A DNA stretch of 36,142 nt from Parachlamydiales bacterium (GTDB lineage: Bacteria; Chlamydiota; Chlamydiia; Chlamydiales; Parachlamydiaceae): positions 1 through 36,142 of the forward strand of contig JAGVJP010000007.1 in assembly GCA_020051075.1 (NCBI GenBank), given 5' to 3'. The notes below the pieces were generated by a model. It did no database searches. It saw only the letters and a list, made by a program, of their open reading frames with translations, and was not told where the DNA came from. The stretch's first letter is position 1, and each line of letters starts with the position of its first letter. A program made the translations under genes and the position numbers. Shown piece by piece: positions 18,001 through 28,021 of this stretch.

Positions 18001-21000
18001 CAAATTGTCATCGGGTGGGAAATAGGATGAGAGGCCTCTTTAATACATCGATTCGCAAATGGTTGATCTAACTGATGCAAGACCCATGTCAAAGATGACT
18101 TTTCAGTATTCACAAGTTCCAAAATTTGTTTTAGAAGGAATTCTGAGCATTCTAAAATCGATATCTCCCCTCCTTCGACATCAAATGTAAGTTCTGATAA
18201 CTTTACCTCTTTTGCAGGATGGTGATCCCAGGCCTCACTTCCTTCGATATATTTTGGTGGATGCCATAAACTAATATTGAAATCCGGAGGCATTTGCTCT
18301 TTCAGACTATTTAACAAATCGAAAGTGAGTTCAAAAGGGCCAATTCCAAACAACTGACTTTCTTTGAATTGATATTTCTTCAATTTATTCAAAATCTCCG
18401 ATGACTTTAAATTTCTTAACGTCAAAGTCACCGGAATATGCACCGTATCACGACAGTTCATCCATAGGTCTTTAAGCCGCTCTGTTTTGTTGACAATCAG
18501 ATCCGTTAGGGGTCTAGTGCTCCAACTAATTGTCTTTCCAAAGTTCACTCCAGCTTTTCTTAACAATTCCCCTCCTCTTTCGAAATGTTCCCCAACCGAA
18601 ATAGCTTTTTCACTAGTCGATTGAGAAGAAGAAGATGATGATGACGAAGATGATGATGACGACGACGAAGATGATGATGACGACGACGAAGATGATGATG
18701 ACGAACTTATAGATCTCCCGTCGATTTCAGAACTGGTGGCTCCTTCCGATTCAGCAGAACGCTCGATCTCAATCTTTAACATACGATGTCGATTAATCGG
18801 CAATAGCGCTCGCAAGCTATATTTTTGGCCTCGTTCAGAATAAAGGTCCTCACTGCGAAAAGACAAATAAATGCCCTGAATATCGGGGACAAGTTCCTTT
18901 AAAGTATTTTCCAATTGTGAATGAATAGTAAGATCTCGATGAGCCTTCAAATGATGAAGAGTAAGTCGAACTTGAGAAGTGGTCGGTTCGTTTTGCAATT
19001 GAAGCATTGCCTCTTCGAGGGTCAATCTAGGACGAACCACTTGGCTGAAACAAGGAGGGGTAAGGGCTCCAACTTCTATTAATTTCTCTGATTCTTCAAT
19101 TTGTTTGATTCCTTGATCTGAGGACTGTATCAACAATCCATAGACCTGCCGCTCTTGCTCGAGACTTCTTTTAAGTTCACTAAAGGACATCGAGTTGTCT
19201 TGGTTTTTACTGTTTTCCGTCTTATTTGTTTTTCTCTCATATTTTTCCATCAACAACGCCACAGCATCGAGCTGTTGGATCGGTCCATTTAACAATGCCG
19301 ACTGCATCGTTCGAAGGACATCCTTTGCCTCTTTTTTATATCCCTCCCTATTGAGTTGGATGAGTGCATATGCTTTATGATACATCGCGTTATAAGAAAA
19401 TATTGGGTCCAACTTAATCGCACGATCATATTCCCGAATCGCACGCTTACAGAGCGACCTTTTTGAAAGGAAACAATAAAAAACGCTTGAACGGTTAAGT
19501 AATTCATTGCCTAATCGAATAAAATAAATAGGATTGTCAATAATTGTGCTTGATTGATAAGCCTCGACCATCTGTTTTTTAAAGCTCTTAAATTTATTTT
19601 CCACAATCTGTTTAAATTCTCTGATGTCTTCATAATCCTTTCTGAAAGAAGAGCATTCTCTTAACCACTGTCCCCAACGCTCTTGAAGAGCTTCGCGTTT
19701 CATTTTAATTTCTTCTTCGCGATAGATAGAACTAGCCGAGAATCCCACGAAGTTTTCCTTTTGCCTCCTTTCATCCGCTTCTCTAATTTGCTTCAATAAG
19801 CGAAGGTATTTTAGGAATAGCTTATCTTGCAATTTAATCTCAGGTAACCTCTTATTTTCAAGCTCTTCCAAGTTCACACTTTCTTCTTCGTCTCGAAAGC
19901 GTTCGATCAGCTCTGGATTTGAATCTAATTGGTTAAATAGCTGATCAGGCGTAGATAGCAACTGACCTTTTAGTATCTCATGATTCAAAACCAACTGCAC
20001 AGTTCCTGGCTCCCCTCGCCGAGAAGTGCGACCAAAAGCCTGCTGTTGAACCCGGCTATTTGCTGAGAGAAACGTTAAGCAAACATGTACTCCACCTTTG
20101 TTTATCACTGCTTGAGAGATTTTGATGTCAGTACCTCTCCCCGCTAAGTTTGTTGCAACAATGATTGTATTTCCATCATGGATTTTATCTAGGAAATAGT
20201 TTGTCTCACTTTTATTATCTGAATATTTGTATAAGATAGTATGAGGAGAAAGGATAGACAATATCTGTTTCATTTCCTTGCAAATACCTTTCGTTTCACA
20301 GATGATTAAAACAACACGACCCAATTGAGCCTCCCGAATGGCCCCCAAAACAATTGAATCGATCCAAGATTCACTGTTAGATAAGATTCTTGGAGATAGC
20401 TTGAGCTGCTTTCTCAACAGCGCTGTCGGAATTTCAATCGCCTGAAAGCCATACATCTGATTTAAGAGCTTTTTCACTGCAATAGAACCTAGAGTGCCTG
20501 TGATTCCAATACGGTTGGTTTTGGGATACCGTTTAATGTAGGAATAGATCGATGAATAGTTTGTCACTAATGTGAGCGGTTCTACTGGGAGATCGTGCTT
20601 CATTTGAAGGAATTGATGCAAACCCTCTCCCCATGAGGTTCCAACTTGGATCACCCCGGTATTGGCAAAATCAATAGGAGCGATACAACGAACACCTTCA
20701 TGATTAAGTTTTATCTCATATTGGTGTTTTGGCTCGAATACATAGAAGGCAAGCCAAGCGCTATGCACCCAATATTTAGATTCTCTTCGTACAAAGGCTT
20801 TCAAATGTTCCGGGATTTTAATTGCTTGTTCTTCGCCTTCTGTAATACCTTCGACATACGTCAACAACTGGGCCTCAGTACTTTCTCTAAAAGCTTCTAA
20901 TTCTTGTGCCTCTATCTGCCTCAGTCCACTCTCACCATTTGACAACCGAAAGATCTTTAATGGATCCAAAGCAACAAGTTTAAGCCAAACACAAATTAAC

Positions 21001-24000
21001 AAAGGCGTTAGCTCTTGCATCCCAGGCATTGGACTCGCCAACATCGCTGTCGTATCATTGCCCTCAATAAGAACGCTATCAACCTCATCAATGATCACCG
21101 CACTAGACTTAAAACAACGTTTTCCACGGGTTCCTAATCCGCTAAACTCATCTTGGAGTAGGTCAAACTGGAAGTTGCTAGGATCCCCATAGACGATATC
21201 CACATCCTGGTTATAACAAGCTTTCATTCCAGATTGATAGCGATCATCTTCGTTATTAGCAACTTCGAGAGAAAAAAATTCATAAAAAGATTTGTAAGAT
21301 TCTGCATCCCGCATCGCCAAAACGGGAGAACTTGTCAATACGTCAACAGTCTTTCCCTGGAGAGCTTTTATCACAGCAATCATTGCAATGATAAAAGATT
21401 TCCCTTCTCCCGTGGCAATTTGGGAAAGAATAGGGTTTGTCCCACCAGATAATATGAGTGCTGAGATAAGCTGAACGGTTCGAGCTTCATATTTATACAA
21501 TAACACAGAAGCTCGCTTAAAAATGGCTAAGATGACAGCAACATCAAAACCCTGACAAGATGAAGAAGCTCCCGATTCACTCTTTCTTAACCTCTTTTCA
21601 TTCTCCGCCCAAACCTTAATATCTTCCATTGACCATTCATTAATCGGTCTCAAAGATATTCGTTGTTCTGAATCCATTGTGTCTACTACCCCATTCACAT
21701 AAAGCTGATCTACTCTCATTAAACACTCTTTGATTTCTCCAATGTTGAGTTTTTGAGTGAAACTGAAGCATGGGGGATTATTCGCGGGCAATCCAATTTC
21801 TTCTAGTAAAACGTCAAGACTCTTTTCTTCTTTATAGGCTGGCAAATGAAGTTTCACTAAGGTTGTGTGTAAAGATTCTAAAATTTTCCCTTCGTCAGAA
21901 GCGATTCGTTGATTAATCATCTCATAAAAGCTGTTCTCTTCAAGCTGGAGCTGAAAATCAGCTGCAAATGACAAGAGCGCTGCGATATCTTTGATTCCGT
22001 TCAGAGATCTAGATCCTGTTGGAATTCGATTACCAGTTTGTTCTAACCATCCAAAAAGTTTATCAAAATTCCACCCCTGTTTACAAAGAGATCGAGCACT
22101 AGAAATTGCCCAATCTACCCATTTGTCCATCGACCGATTAGAATCATCGAAGCTCAAAAATGGTTGCAAAACATCGTTCAATAGAACTGTCATGACCTCA
22201 GAGATCAAGTTCGAAGCAGAACATTCCTCAATAGAAGGTTCAATGATCGAATCAATCAAATCAGCTGGGAATGAATAATCATGAACTAAGGAGAACAATT
22301 GCAATAAGTCACTAGATCCCGTTTTTGGAGAAAGCCGTCTCACCAAACGTTCAAATGATTCTGGGTCCCATCTTATTCCTTGACAGAGGGAGATAAGCTC
22401 CTTCTTAGAATCTTGCAAGAGATATCCAAAACAGTCGAATTTAGAAAGCTGGTGTTCAACAAAACATTTCCGAATTTCATTCAAATCTTGCCGCAATAAC
22501 TCATCAGAACGAAAGGGGAAATAGAGCATCATCTTAAGAAGTTCGTTTAGCTGACCAAAACTAAGCTGATCTTCACGTTGCTTACAAAAGAGAAGACAAG
22601 CGAGTTGTCGACTAGAAATATTTTTGCAAGTATTTAATTCCAATAATAGTTCTTTAAACTTGATTGATTCAGCAGTGGTTTGAGATGATTGTAGCACTGT
22701 TTCAAAAAGCGTTTCATCCGGAACATGTGGAAAGAGTCTTTTCTGATCTGCATATCGAATAAAATACCCAGCAGATCTCTCATCTTCAATGACATAAACT
22801 AGTAAGTTTATGAACATCTCAGTTTCACGAAGATTAAGAACGACGGAGGGTTCCCCGTTAAAGCCATGATACAGGCTGACAAACTCTAATAACGGTGAAA
22901 TCGTGTTCGTTGATGCAGTAGTTACCCTATCTTCTACATAAGTGAAGGCAACCTTTGCTGTTAAATTCACTAGGTGGTTTAATAATCCTGAAGACCAACT
23001 AGGCAACCAGCTGAAATACCCAAAGATGAGGGTAAGGCATTTTTCCCTTAGTAAAACATCGTCTGTTGTCAACAGAAACTGAATCAGCTTGGGCAAAACA
23101 AGATCGCTCTTTTCCTTGTCTACAGACTTAACCAAATAATAAAGGAGAGGAAATTCACTCTTTGTCAATGGATGCGTTTTCAGAGACCAAAAGAACTTAA
23201 CAAAAATCACTTCTTCTAGAGATTTTTCCACTCTTCCGTGCTTAAAAGCATCCAAATAGAACGAACTAAGATATGGTTGACTATTAGGATCCTGAAAAAA
23301 TGATACTCGATAAAACTGAAAGATTTTGTCATACAATATTTTTGGCAATTCAGATTTGACCTTATCAAAAATTGACAATACCTTTTGCCTATCTTCTCCA
23401 TTTTTCAGCTTTACCAAGAGAATTTCACCATTCCGTATGCTTAACTGTCCTCGTTTTTCAACATGGTGATAAATCTTCTCAACGAATCCTCCATCTTCCT
23501 CAATAGACTCTAGGGCAATCAATGCATTTAATTCATCTGAAAGCTCTTGATATGAAGCCAATGCATGCAAACTTTCAAGGGCATCCAACCGAACCCTTTT
23601 ATCTGGATGTTCTAACATGATTAACGCTACATCTAAGATAATCATTTCTCCTACAGATTCCCTCTTTTCGGTATGCTTTCGAAAAAGGTTAAACGGGTTT
23701 GCTAAACCGCGATTGGCTAAACGAAAAAGCTTATCGAAGATCAGATCTGGCAACTGTTGCCGAAGGCCAATCAAATCTAAACAATGAATGATTAAATCAA
23801 TTTCAGCCTGTCGTTCAATCTCACCTTTTTCCAACACATCTAAGAGATTGACAGTAGCAACAAAAAACTCCTGAGAAACCTTTTGATCTTTTTGAGAAAG
23901 CTCAGTAAATTTGACAATAATTTCATCCAAAGGCTTTTGGGGAAAGATATCCCTCATTTCGCGGAGATAAGCTCCTTCCAATTCTTTAAATTTACTCATT

Positions 24001-27000
24001 TCAGTTATATTTGGAGGCAAATGAGATGTCTTAGATCCAGGCGCGAACAGTTCACAAAGTGCAAGCTGCTGCTCAAATTGGTTTTGGGTCTCAATCTCTT
24101 GACAAATCAACTCGAACTGATCTTCATTTAAAACCGCCAATTTGTTCAGACAGGCAAGTAAACGACTGAGCTTTTTCAGTAACTTTTGCGAAGAAGTTTT
24201 GTGAATTAAAGTGAGGAGGTCGTTAACAAGATATTCTCCTCCACTAAGATGATTACGATCAGAATTAAAAGCAGCGAAGAGTATTTGAGACGCAAGAAGT
24301 TGTGCCTCTTCATGATTATAGTAAAGGAGAATGATCCATAATTTTTTGATTGTCTCATTTTTCAAAACATGATTTCGATTAATCGCAACAATCAACGCTT
24401 CTAAATAAAGATAGGTATATCGATACGATAAGTTCTTGTCTAAAAACCCTTCTTCAACTCTTGGAAAAGCGATGGGGTTGACAAAACAATTTTCCCTAAA
24501 ACAATAACAAACGACAAGATTTCGCTGAATCTCGGTTTCCAAGTCAAGCTGATCTTTTTTCAACTCACATATTGAGTCCAACAGCTGAGGAGAGATCGTC
24601 TCTCCGTGCTGAAGAATCGACAAACAAAAGTTAAGCATCAATCCAATCAAATCTCGAGAAGAGTCCTTAATGATCTGCTCTAAAGACGGGAACACAGTCG
24701 CAACCATCCGTTCTCTTGCTTCTACATAGCCAATGAGACGACTCATCGCTACAATTTTTTGTTCGGGCAATTGATGATCATCTGTTAGGGTGAGAACAGC
24801 TTGTTGAATCTCTAAGACGATTTTACCGGCAGATTCTAACCGCTCTTTAAATGCGTCTAATTGACAACAAACAGCTATGCAAATGTCAGATTCAGTTTGA
24901 TCATATAAACTGAACGCGAGTTTCTCAAGAGACCGATCTGATAAAACATATCCTAACTTACCTAAGGAGGATAAGATCCGAATTGCGAAATTTCGTTGAC
25001 TATTATTTTCTAAACATGGGAGGATTTTTTCCTCAATTTCACAAATAAAAGGATTTCCTCTCTTAATCGAACGACTCAGAAATCCAACTTGCAATTCAAG
25101 CAATTCAATACAGCGTAATTGAATATGCTTATTTCGATGACTTAATAGATTTATCATAGACTCTAAAGCCATCAAAGGAAATCTCTCAGAAAAACTCGTT
25201 AATATCGAGAATGCCTCAAGACGGCTATCTAAATGGTAATATTCGCCCGCTGCAACATCAATTAGAGGACCGACGCTCTGTTTGCCCAAACGTCTATAAT
25301 TATCTTGTAAAGTACGAATATGTCGTGTTAATATCCCAACACATGCCACAACGACCACTTCTTCTGTTAGAGATAATGCATGAATAATTTTTTCTATCGC
25401 CTCTTCAGAAAATGGTTGATACTTTGCGACCATTCCTAATAACTCAGCTGCGTTGGAATGTATGTCCAGAGTATTTTCCAGCATGAAAGTGGCAAGTTGA
25501 AGGAGACTCTTTGTTGTGATGAGTTCTTTTTTCAATACAAGTTCGTCAAATACCTCAATAGCTAAGTATGCGGTTTTTTCGTTCGAGAATAATGTTGCAA
25601 GCTGATCCATCGCACTTTCTGGAAGCGATCCCTTTTTCAAGATGCCTAAATAACAACACAACAAAGAACCAGCATTTAAAAAGTAGGACTCTTGCTCCGA
25701 TTGAGATAATCTAAACACGAAATCAAAAAATTTACTAGACCAATCCATCTCTGACCTCCGTGCCAAAATAGCTCGGAAAACAGAAACAAAAGAATCTTGT
25801 AATGGAAAATCAGTGGAATCGACTGCAATGGAAATCATTCCATTCTCAAGATCACTCGAGAAGACAAACCCTTTCTCAGCAGCTTTTCCCAGAACTTGCG
25901 TTAAAAGGATATGGTCATTTGGGTGATGCTGAGCCATTGAAAAGGCATCCACAATCGCAATAAACACATCGCTAAAGAACTCCTCGAAATGGGGAGCTGG
26001 TATGTTGTTTAACCAAACAGACAATAAAGAACATGAGGCCGATACCAACTCAGGGTGCTTGAGACATTCGGACATTGCTTTCAAAAGGTTGGGATGAATC
26101 ACCTCTTCAGCTTGATTAGCCAGAGTCGCTGATAACAAAAATAATGAGGCTTCTCTAAACTGGAAGTTCTCCGAAAATTCGACAACATTCTCAATCGCAT
26201 TCTGAAGAATCTCCCGATCCACTAGATCCCCATTCTCAGCGACATACCGAAAAACAGCGATCGCATTCAAAATTGCCTGAGGAGGCACTGTAACCGAAGG
26301 ATCAAGAATTAGTTTTTTCAGATTTAAGATCACAGCACCACTCAGAGTTTTTCTTTGACGAACCTCATTCAAATAATCTCCTGTGATAAAAATTGAGAAT
26401 TCTGGTTTAAATATTAAGTGTTCAAGATTGCCCTTCTCTTCGCTAAGGAGAAATAAAACATAGCTAGCAAGATCTCTTAAAGAATCGGCCTTTTCCCTAT
26501 TGTCACTGATTGCGTCAGTTTGACAACGGATCTGTTCTAACAATCTCTTCCACATTGGTTTGTCGGCAAATGCCATCCGATCAATGCCTTGTAAATGCTG
26601 TCGCAATGCGGAAAGCGCATATAACCGTTGACGATAACGTCCCAATATATAGTGACTCTGTAAATCGTCTGGAAACTCTCTATTCACTGATAAAGTATTG
26701 GCGACGACTAGCGCTCGACTTCGAATTTTAAATTCATCATCGGTCAAAACCTGTCGTAGGAAGTTAAAAAATTTACTAGGATCTTGATCTTGCAAGTGAC
26801 GTTGACGGTTAGAAAATACAATTTGAATAATCTCCAAAATTTTGCATCTCACCCGTAAACCAATATTTTTGTTATAGCAACGGAGAACATAATTTAATTC
26901 TCTACGCGAAATCAGTTTTCCTCTCTTAACATGGTGTTTGATCTTTTCTAAAATCCATAATTGAAAGCTAATCTTTAAATACTGCGATCGGGGATAATTT

Positions 27001-27860
27001 ATAATGGATGTTGATCGAAAATAAAGAGGTGGAATGATTTTCAAATCATTAGGCTCGGCGAGTGCCTGCTTTATGATTGAAAGATCCCGATTCGAGAGAC
27101 TTCCTGTTTGTTTTGCTTTTGCAATTAATCCAATCACAATTGCTTCGAAGTATTTTTTAGAATCTAACTCCAACAAAATATCTATTGCTCGATCAAATAC
27201 GGCCCCACCATCTGGGACTCTAATGCTCGAATCAAAATAGATTGCATACCCAAGCGACATGGTCACATAAGGAAGAAGTTTACGATTCAGTTGGGGCTCA
27301 TTAAGCTTATCAACTAATGTATCGATTGCCGATTGTGATAATTGCAGACGATTTTCTGCAAGATAGTGAAGAATTCGAAAACCAAGAATTTGGCACTTCA
27401 ATTTACTGCCAAATAGCCCTTCAGATCGCCGCTTACAAGATTTAAGAATCCTTATCAATTCGATTTTAGTAATTGATCGACATCTTAAAGAATCCCTTGC
27501 CTCTGACAACAACTCTGTTAAAATCCCTTCTCGAGTAAACCAATGAAACCACTTAAAGCGATTTCCTTTATCTGACAGCTTCATCGGCTCTTCTAACGAC
27601 TTTTCTTGACTAAAGGAAGCTTCTTGCGCCCTAATGGGCGTCAACTCTCTGAAAAGATCTGAACTCTGCTGCCTAAACAACCGACGTTGAGTCAAACTCC
27701 CTTGGTCTTCAGTCATTTCAATCGACTTCACTCGAGACAACTGTGGACTACTTGATAAAGAGCTAAGGTTAGAACTTGAACTAGAGCTTGAACTTGAACT
27801 TGAACTTGAACTAGAGCTGAAAGATCCTGTAAACAAATTTGATGTGGAACTTATACTCAT
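15081..27860 (-). CDS. Giant SecA-motor protein 1 with helical solenoid, hydrophobic segments and shared C-terminal domain (4259 aa)
   Basis: Unknown function. In order: Ser/Thr-rich N-terminus with 16 consecutive serines; a long HEAT/ARM-like helical solenoid (~100-2050, repeats such as HPDKRVRLDALESLHALASY); a SecA-type DEAD motor with Walker A ATGEGKS ending at 2155, Walker B IIDEVDS (D2258, E2259), WGEGLHQ and GITGT as in SecA, ATNLAGRGTD at 2569-2578, and QQQAFGRTSRRGEPG at 2605-2619; TPR-like repeats (~2775-2850); 28 serines; paired hydrophobic segments (~3380-3450); two more (~3740 and ~3860) around an acidic then His/Arg-rich loop; and a ~220-residue helical C-terminal domain shared with the Y and X genes. 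The SecA zinc tail is absent. The ATG at 27860 with AAAGG upstream is preferred over the TTG at 27914. Housekeeping SecA is ruled out by size and architecture. Confidence 0.9.
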   Translation of the reverse strand: MSISSTSNLFTGSFSSSSSSSSSSSSSSSSNLSSLSSSPQLSRVKSIEMTEDQGSLTQRRLFRQQSSDLFRELTPIRAQEASFSQEKSLEEPMKLSDKGNRFKWFHWFTREGILTELLSEARDSLRCRSITKIELIRILKSCKRRSEGLFGSKLKCQILGFRILHYLAENRLQLSQSAIDTLVDKLNEPQLNRKLLPYVTMSLGYAIYFDSSIRVPDGGAVFDRAIDILLELDSKKYFEAIVIGLIAKAKQTGSLSNRDLSIIKQALAEPNDLKIIPPLYFRSTSIINYPRSQYLKISFQLWILEKIKHHVKRGKLISRRELNYVLRCYNKNIGLRVRCKILEIIQIVFSNRQRHLQDQDPSKFFNFLRQVLTDDEFKIRSRALVVANTLSVNREFPDDLQSHYILGRYRQRLYALSALRQHLQGIDRMAFADKPMWKRLLEQIRCQTDAISDNREKADSLRDLASYVLFLLSEEKGNLEHLIFKPEFSIFITGDYLNEVRQRKTLSGAVILNLKKLILDPSVTVPPQAILNAIAVFRYVAENGDLVDREILQNAIENVVEFSENFQFREASLFLLSATLANQAEEVIHPNLLKAMSECLKHPELVSASCSLLSVWLNNIPAPHFEEFFSDVFIAIVDAFSMAQHHPNDHILLTQVLGKAAEKGFVFSSDLENGMISIAVDSTDFPLQDSFVSVFRAILARRSEMDWSSKFFDFVFRLSQSEQESYFLNAGSLLCCYLGILKKGSLPESAMDQLATLFSNEKTAYLAIEVFDELVLKKELITTKSLLQLATFMLENTLDIHSNAAELLGMVAKYQPFSEEAIEKIIHALSLTEEVVVVACVGILTRHIRTLQDNYRRLGKQSVGPLIDVAAGEYYHLDSRLEAFSILTSFSERFPLMALESMINLLSHRNKHIQLRCIELLELQVGFLSRSIKRGNPFICEIEEKILPCLENNSQRNFAIRILSSLGKLGYVLSDRSLEKLAFSLYDQTESDICIAVCCQLDAFKERLESAGKIVLEIQQAVLTLTDDHQLPEQKIVAMSRLIGYVEARERMVATVFPSLEQIIKDSSRDLIGLMLNFCLSILQHGETISPQLLDSICELKKDQLDLETEIQRNLVVCYCFRENCFVNPIAFPRVEEGFLDKNLSYRYTYLYLEALIVAINRNHVLKNETIKKLWIILLYYNHEEAQLLASQILFAAFNSDRNHLSGGEYLVNDLLTLIHKTSSQKLLKKLSRLLACLNKLAVLNEDQFELICQEIETQNQFEQQLALCELFAPGSKTSHLPPNITEMSKFKELEGAYLREMRDIFPQKPLDEIIVKFTELSQKDQKVSQEFFVATVNLLDVLEKGEIERQAEIDLIIHCLDLIGLRQQLPDLIFDKLFRLANRGLANPFNLFRKHTEKRESVGEMIILDVALIMLEHPDKRVRLDALESLHALASYQELSDELNALIALESIEEDGGFVEKIYHHVEKRGQLSIRNGEILLVKLKNGEDRQKVLSIFDKVKSELPKILYDKIFQFYRVSFFQDPNSQPYLSSFYLDAFKHGRVEKSLEEVIFVKFFWSLKTHPLTKSEFPLLYYLVKSVDKEKSDLVLPKLIQFLLTTDDVLLREKCLTLIFGYFSWLPSWSSGLLNHLVNLTAKVAFTYVEDRVTTASTNTISPLLEFVSLYHGFNGEPSVVLNLRETEMFINLLVYVIEDERSAGYFIRYADQKRLFPHVPDETLFETVLQSSQTTAESIKFKELLLELNTCKNISSRQLACLLFCKQREDQLSFGQLNELLKMMLYFPFRSDELLRQDLNEIRKCFVEHQLSKFDCFGYLLQDSKKELISLCQGIRWDPESFERLVRRLSPKTGSSDLLQLFSLVHDYSFPADLIDSIIEPSIEECSASNLISEVMTVLLNDVLQPFLSFDDSNRSMDKWVDWAISSARSLCKQGWNFDKLFGWLEQTGNRIPTGSRSLNGIKDIAALLSFAADFQLQLEENSFYEMINQRIASDEGKILESLHTTLVKLHLPAYKEEKSLDVLLEEIGLPANNPPCFSFTQKLNIGEIKECLMRVDQLYVNGVVDTMDSEQRISLRPINEWSMEDIKVWAENEKRLRKSESGASSSCQGFDVAVILAIFKRASVLLYKYEARTVQLISALILSGGTNPILSQIATGEGKSFIIAMIAVIKALQGKTVDVLTSSPVLAMRDAESYKSFYEFFSLEVANNEDDRYQSGMKACYNQDVDIVYGDPSNFQFDLLQDEFSGLGTRGKRCFKSSAVIIDEVDSVLIEGNDTTAMLASPMPGMQELTPLLICVWLKLVALDPLKIFRLSNGESGLRQIEAQELEAFRESTEAQLLTYVEGITEGEEQAIKIPEHLKAFVRRESKYWVHSAWLAFYVFEPKHQYEIKLNHEGVRCIAPIDFANTGVIQVGTSWGEGLHQFLQMKHDLPVEPLTLVTNYSSIYSYIKRYPKTNRIGITGTLGSIAVKKLLNQMYGFQAIEIPTALLRKQLKLSPRILSNSESWIDSIVLGAIREAQLGRVVLIICETKGICKEMKQILSILSPHTILYKYSDNKSETNYFLDKIHDGNTIIVATNLAGRGTDIKISQAVINKGGVHVCLTFLSANSRVQQQAFGRTSRRGEPGTVQLVLNHEILKGQLLSTPDQLFNQLDSNPELIERFRDEEESVNLEELENKRLPEIKLQDKLFLKYLRLLKQIREADERRQKENFVGFSASSIYREEEIKMKREALQERWGQWLRECSSFRKDYEDIREFKQIVENKFKSFKKQMVEAYQSSTIIDNPIYFIRLGNELLNRSSVFYCFLSKRSLCKRAIREYDRAIKLDPIFSYNAMYHKAYALIQLNREGYKKEAKDVLRTMQSALLNGPIQQLDAVALLMEKYERKTNKTENSKNQDNSMSFSELKRSLEQERQVYGLLIQSSDQGIKQIEESEKLIEVGALTPPCFSQVVRPRLTLEEAMLQLQNEPTTSQVRLTLHHLKAHRDLTIHSQLENTLKELVPDIQGIYLSFRSEDLYSERGQKYSLRALLPINRHRMLKIEIERSAESEGATSSEIDGRSISSSSSSSSSSSSSSSSSSSSSSSSSSSSQSTSEKAISVGEHFERGGELLRKAGVNFGKTISWSTRPLTDLIVNKTERLKDLWMNCRDTVHIPVTLTLRNLKSSEILNKLKKYQFKESQLFGIGPFELTFDLLNSLKEQMPPDFNISLWHPPKYIEGSEAWDHHPAKEVKLSELTFDVEGGEISILECSEFLLKQILELVNTEKSSLTWVLHQLDQPFANRCIKEASHPISHPMTICFVGLNVENAVKIAELTEHEHNHAIFSIEGISPRTAEEIIRKADRVEQKVLIKHRKIKDDFSKINEKSSFITDHRLNGYCYLYDIDEQLPLPWKSVVLLTSLSMAQIAGGIALMTFTAGFGASVGQGLIAEGAVDAIRAFKTIHHREFDPGSYLVQKAVSLSLILISGGFSNICKAKAASQVTKDAMKIKSAFLKSVTTYGDASYQSAQSAALISRKLIVSIQQMGLELGENVSKEIVRTSLQRSTKAILNRVEPSLKKNIRVVIQDMFKKDFWNGALHKMFAVDAFLGNKNQFQILETKLRSLIVNADIEGQRLTVFDREVLAEFEKAFDQCLNETSQQLRDVKKIFRDKLIIMGPDFDKIWNLLIQAEIISSNGMIDLEKKAAYESRQLLRGQTSASQFMKLDLREKRTKQILDVVAMFRRYLRDDYYVQKRELIELIHTLFYKQFEHSLTNIAQTANIAVSTAAGIGIGVGFCHASQAGQPTSQDNSEEVFADMDDGVSTSSARDNRLNITSKHHRVKIYHKHPSHRSATSRINLHRHHHHKLIHLSTSHRAVMPSAKPLFNTVARTSVRDFTFKAICYGIAAGSLQALHATCWSEYQYSLKRIEEQTQCLLSLTAISEASEIVMISRDLKVEQINSIKKLIGQQLIEEMVRNQEGLNEETIEMLDVKINLILDKCNEDRKRERSPIFQERDRIKICEEKSLVHPYLKELLKGWNHYKKLEEIEREALTKFLGYIDDHLLLDKGVTLAKQQQYCELGVLMQMGNGSTGAYVGGIIIQHLGDVAKTFVEGKKQSIQLHARLQCMSMALMQQTLAQQSTIQEEILHQTEQREAIVEKIISHRTEIAKIIEENYGEFLEELYKVGLIESREDRLREVERVKQGYFSIKQQIDEKVLLQFSLVQANSSAPDFLTECVKQATEIVPRVMDVVKEISAKDGIHVRDFSQQIERTMRGLYSEGASSSSSPSMVTLSS
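18634..18705 (-). repeat. 21-bp tandem repeat coding a serine tract in giant 1
   Basis: Two perfect copies of a 21-bp unit (three GAT, three GAC, one GAA on the plus strand; 18649-18669 and 18670-18690) are flanked by 15-bp shortened copies (18634-18648 and 18691-18705). On the coding strand they give most of a 28-serine run. The paralogous giant 2 has only ten serines at this point, written with TCT/TCC codons. The tract is therefore length-variable and prone to slippage in multiples of three. Confidence 0.9.
27771..27818 (-). repeat. Hexamer-based serine run at the N-terminus of giant 1
   Basis: Sixteen serine codons made largely of alternating AGT TCA, that is a tandem hexamer, begin about residue 15. 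This is a different codon pattern from the 18.6-kb serine tract, so it arose independently. Ser-rich N-termini are common in chlamydial type III substrates, but this is suggestive only. Confidence 0.8.
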
Positions 27861-28021
27861 CTGGATACCTTTCTTTCTACAAATAAACTGTCGCAGACCA
27901 TATGCCGATATCAAGAAAGATCGGAAAACAGACTATTTATATTGCATTGCTAAACTAATATTATTCATAACGTTGGATCACCTGAGATCTTCAAAATTCT
28001 CATGGAGAACTGCATGACGCT

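Noticed and set aside
18601..18712. CRISPR-like or acidic-coding repeat on the plus strand
   Set aside because: The periodic GAT/GAC/GAA is contiguous with no spacers and is explained as serine codons on the minus strand.
15081..27860. Annotating the giant as the housekeeping SecA translocase
   Set aside because: Only the motor is SecA-like; size, solenoid, membrane segments and lack of the zinc tail rule out ordinary SecA function.
27861..27914. TTG start for giant 1, 18 codons upstream of the chosen ATG
   Set aside because: No ribosome site, whereas the ATG at 27860 has AAAGG and starts a Ser/Thr-rich N-terminus.
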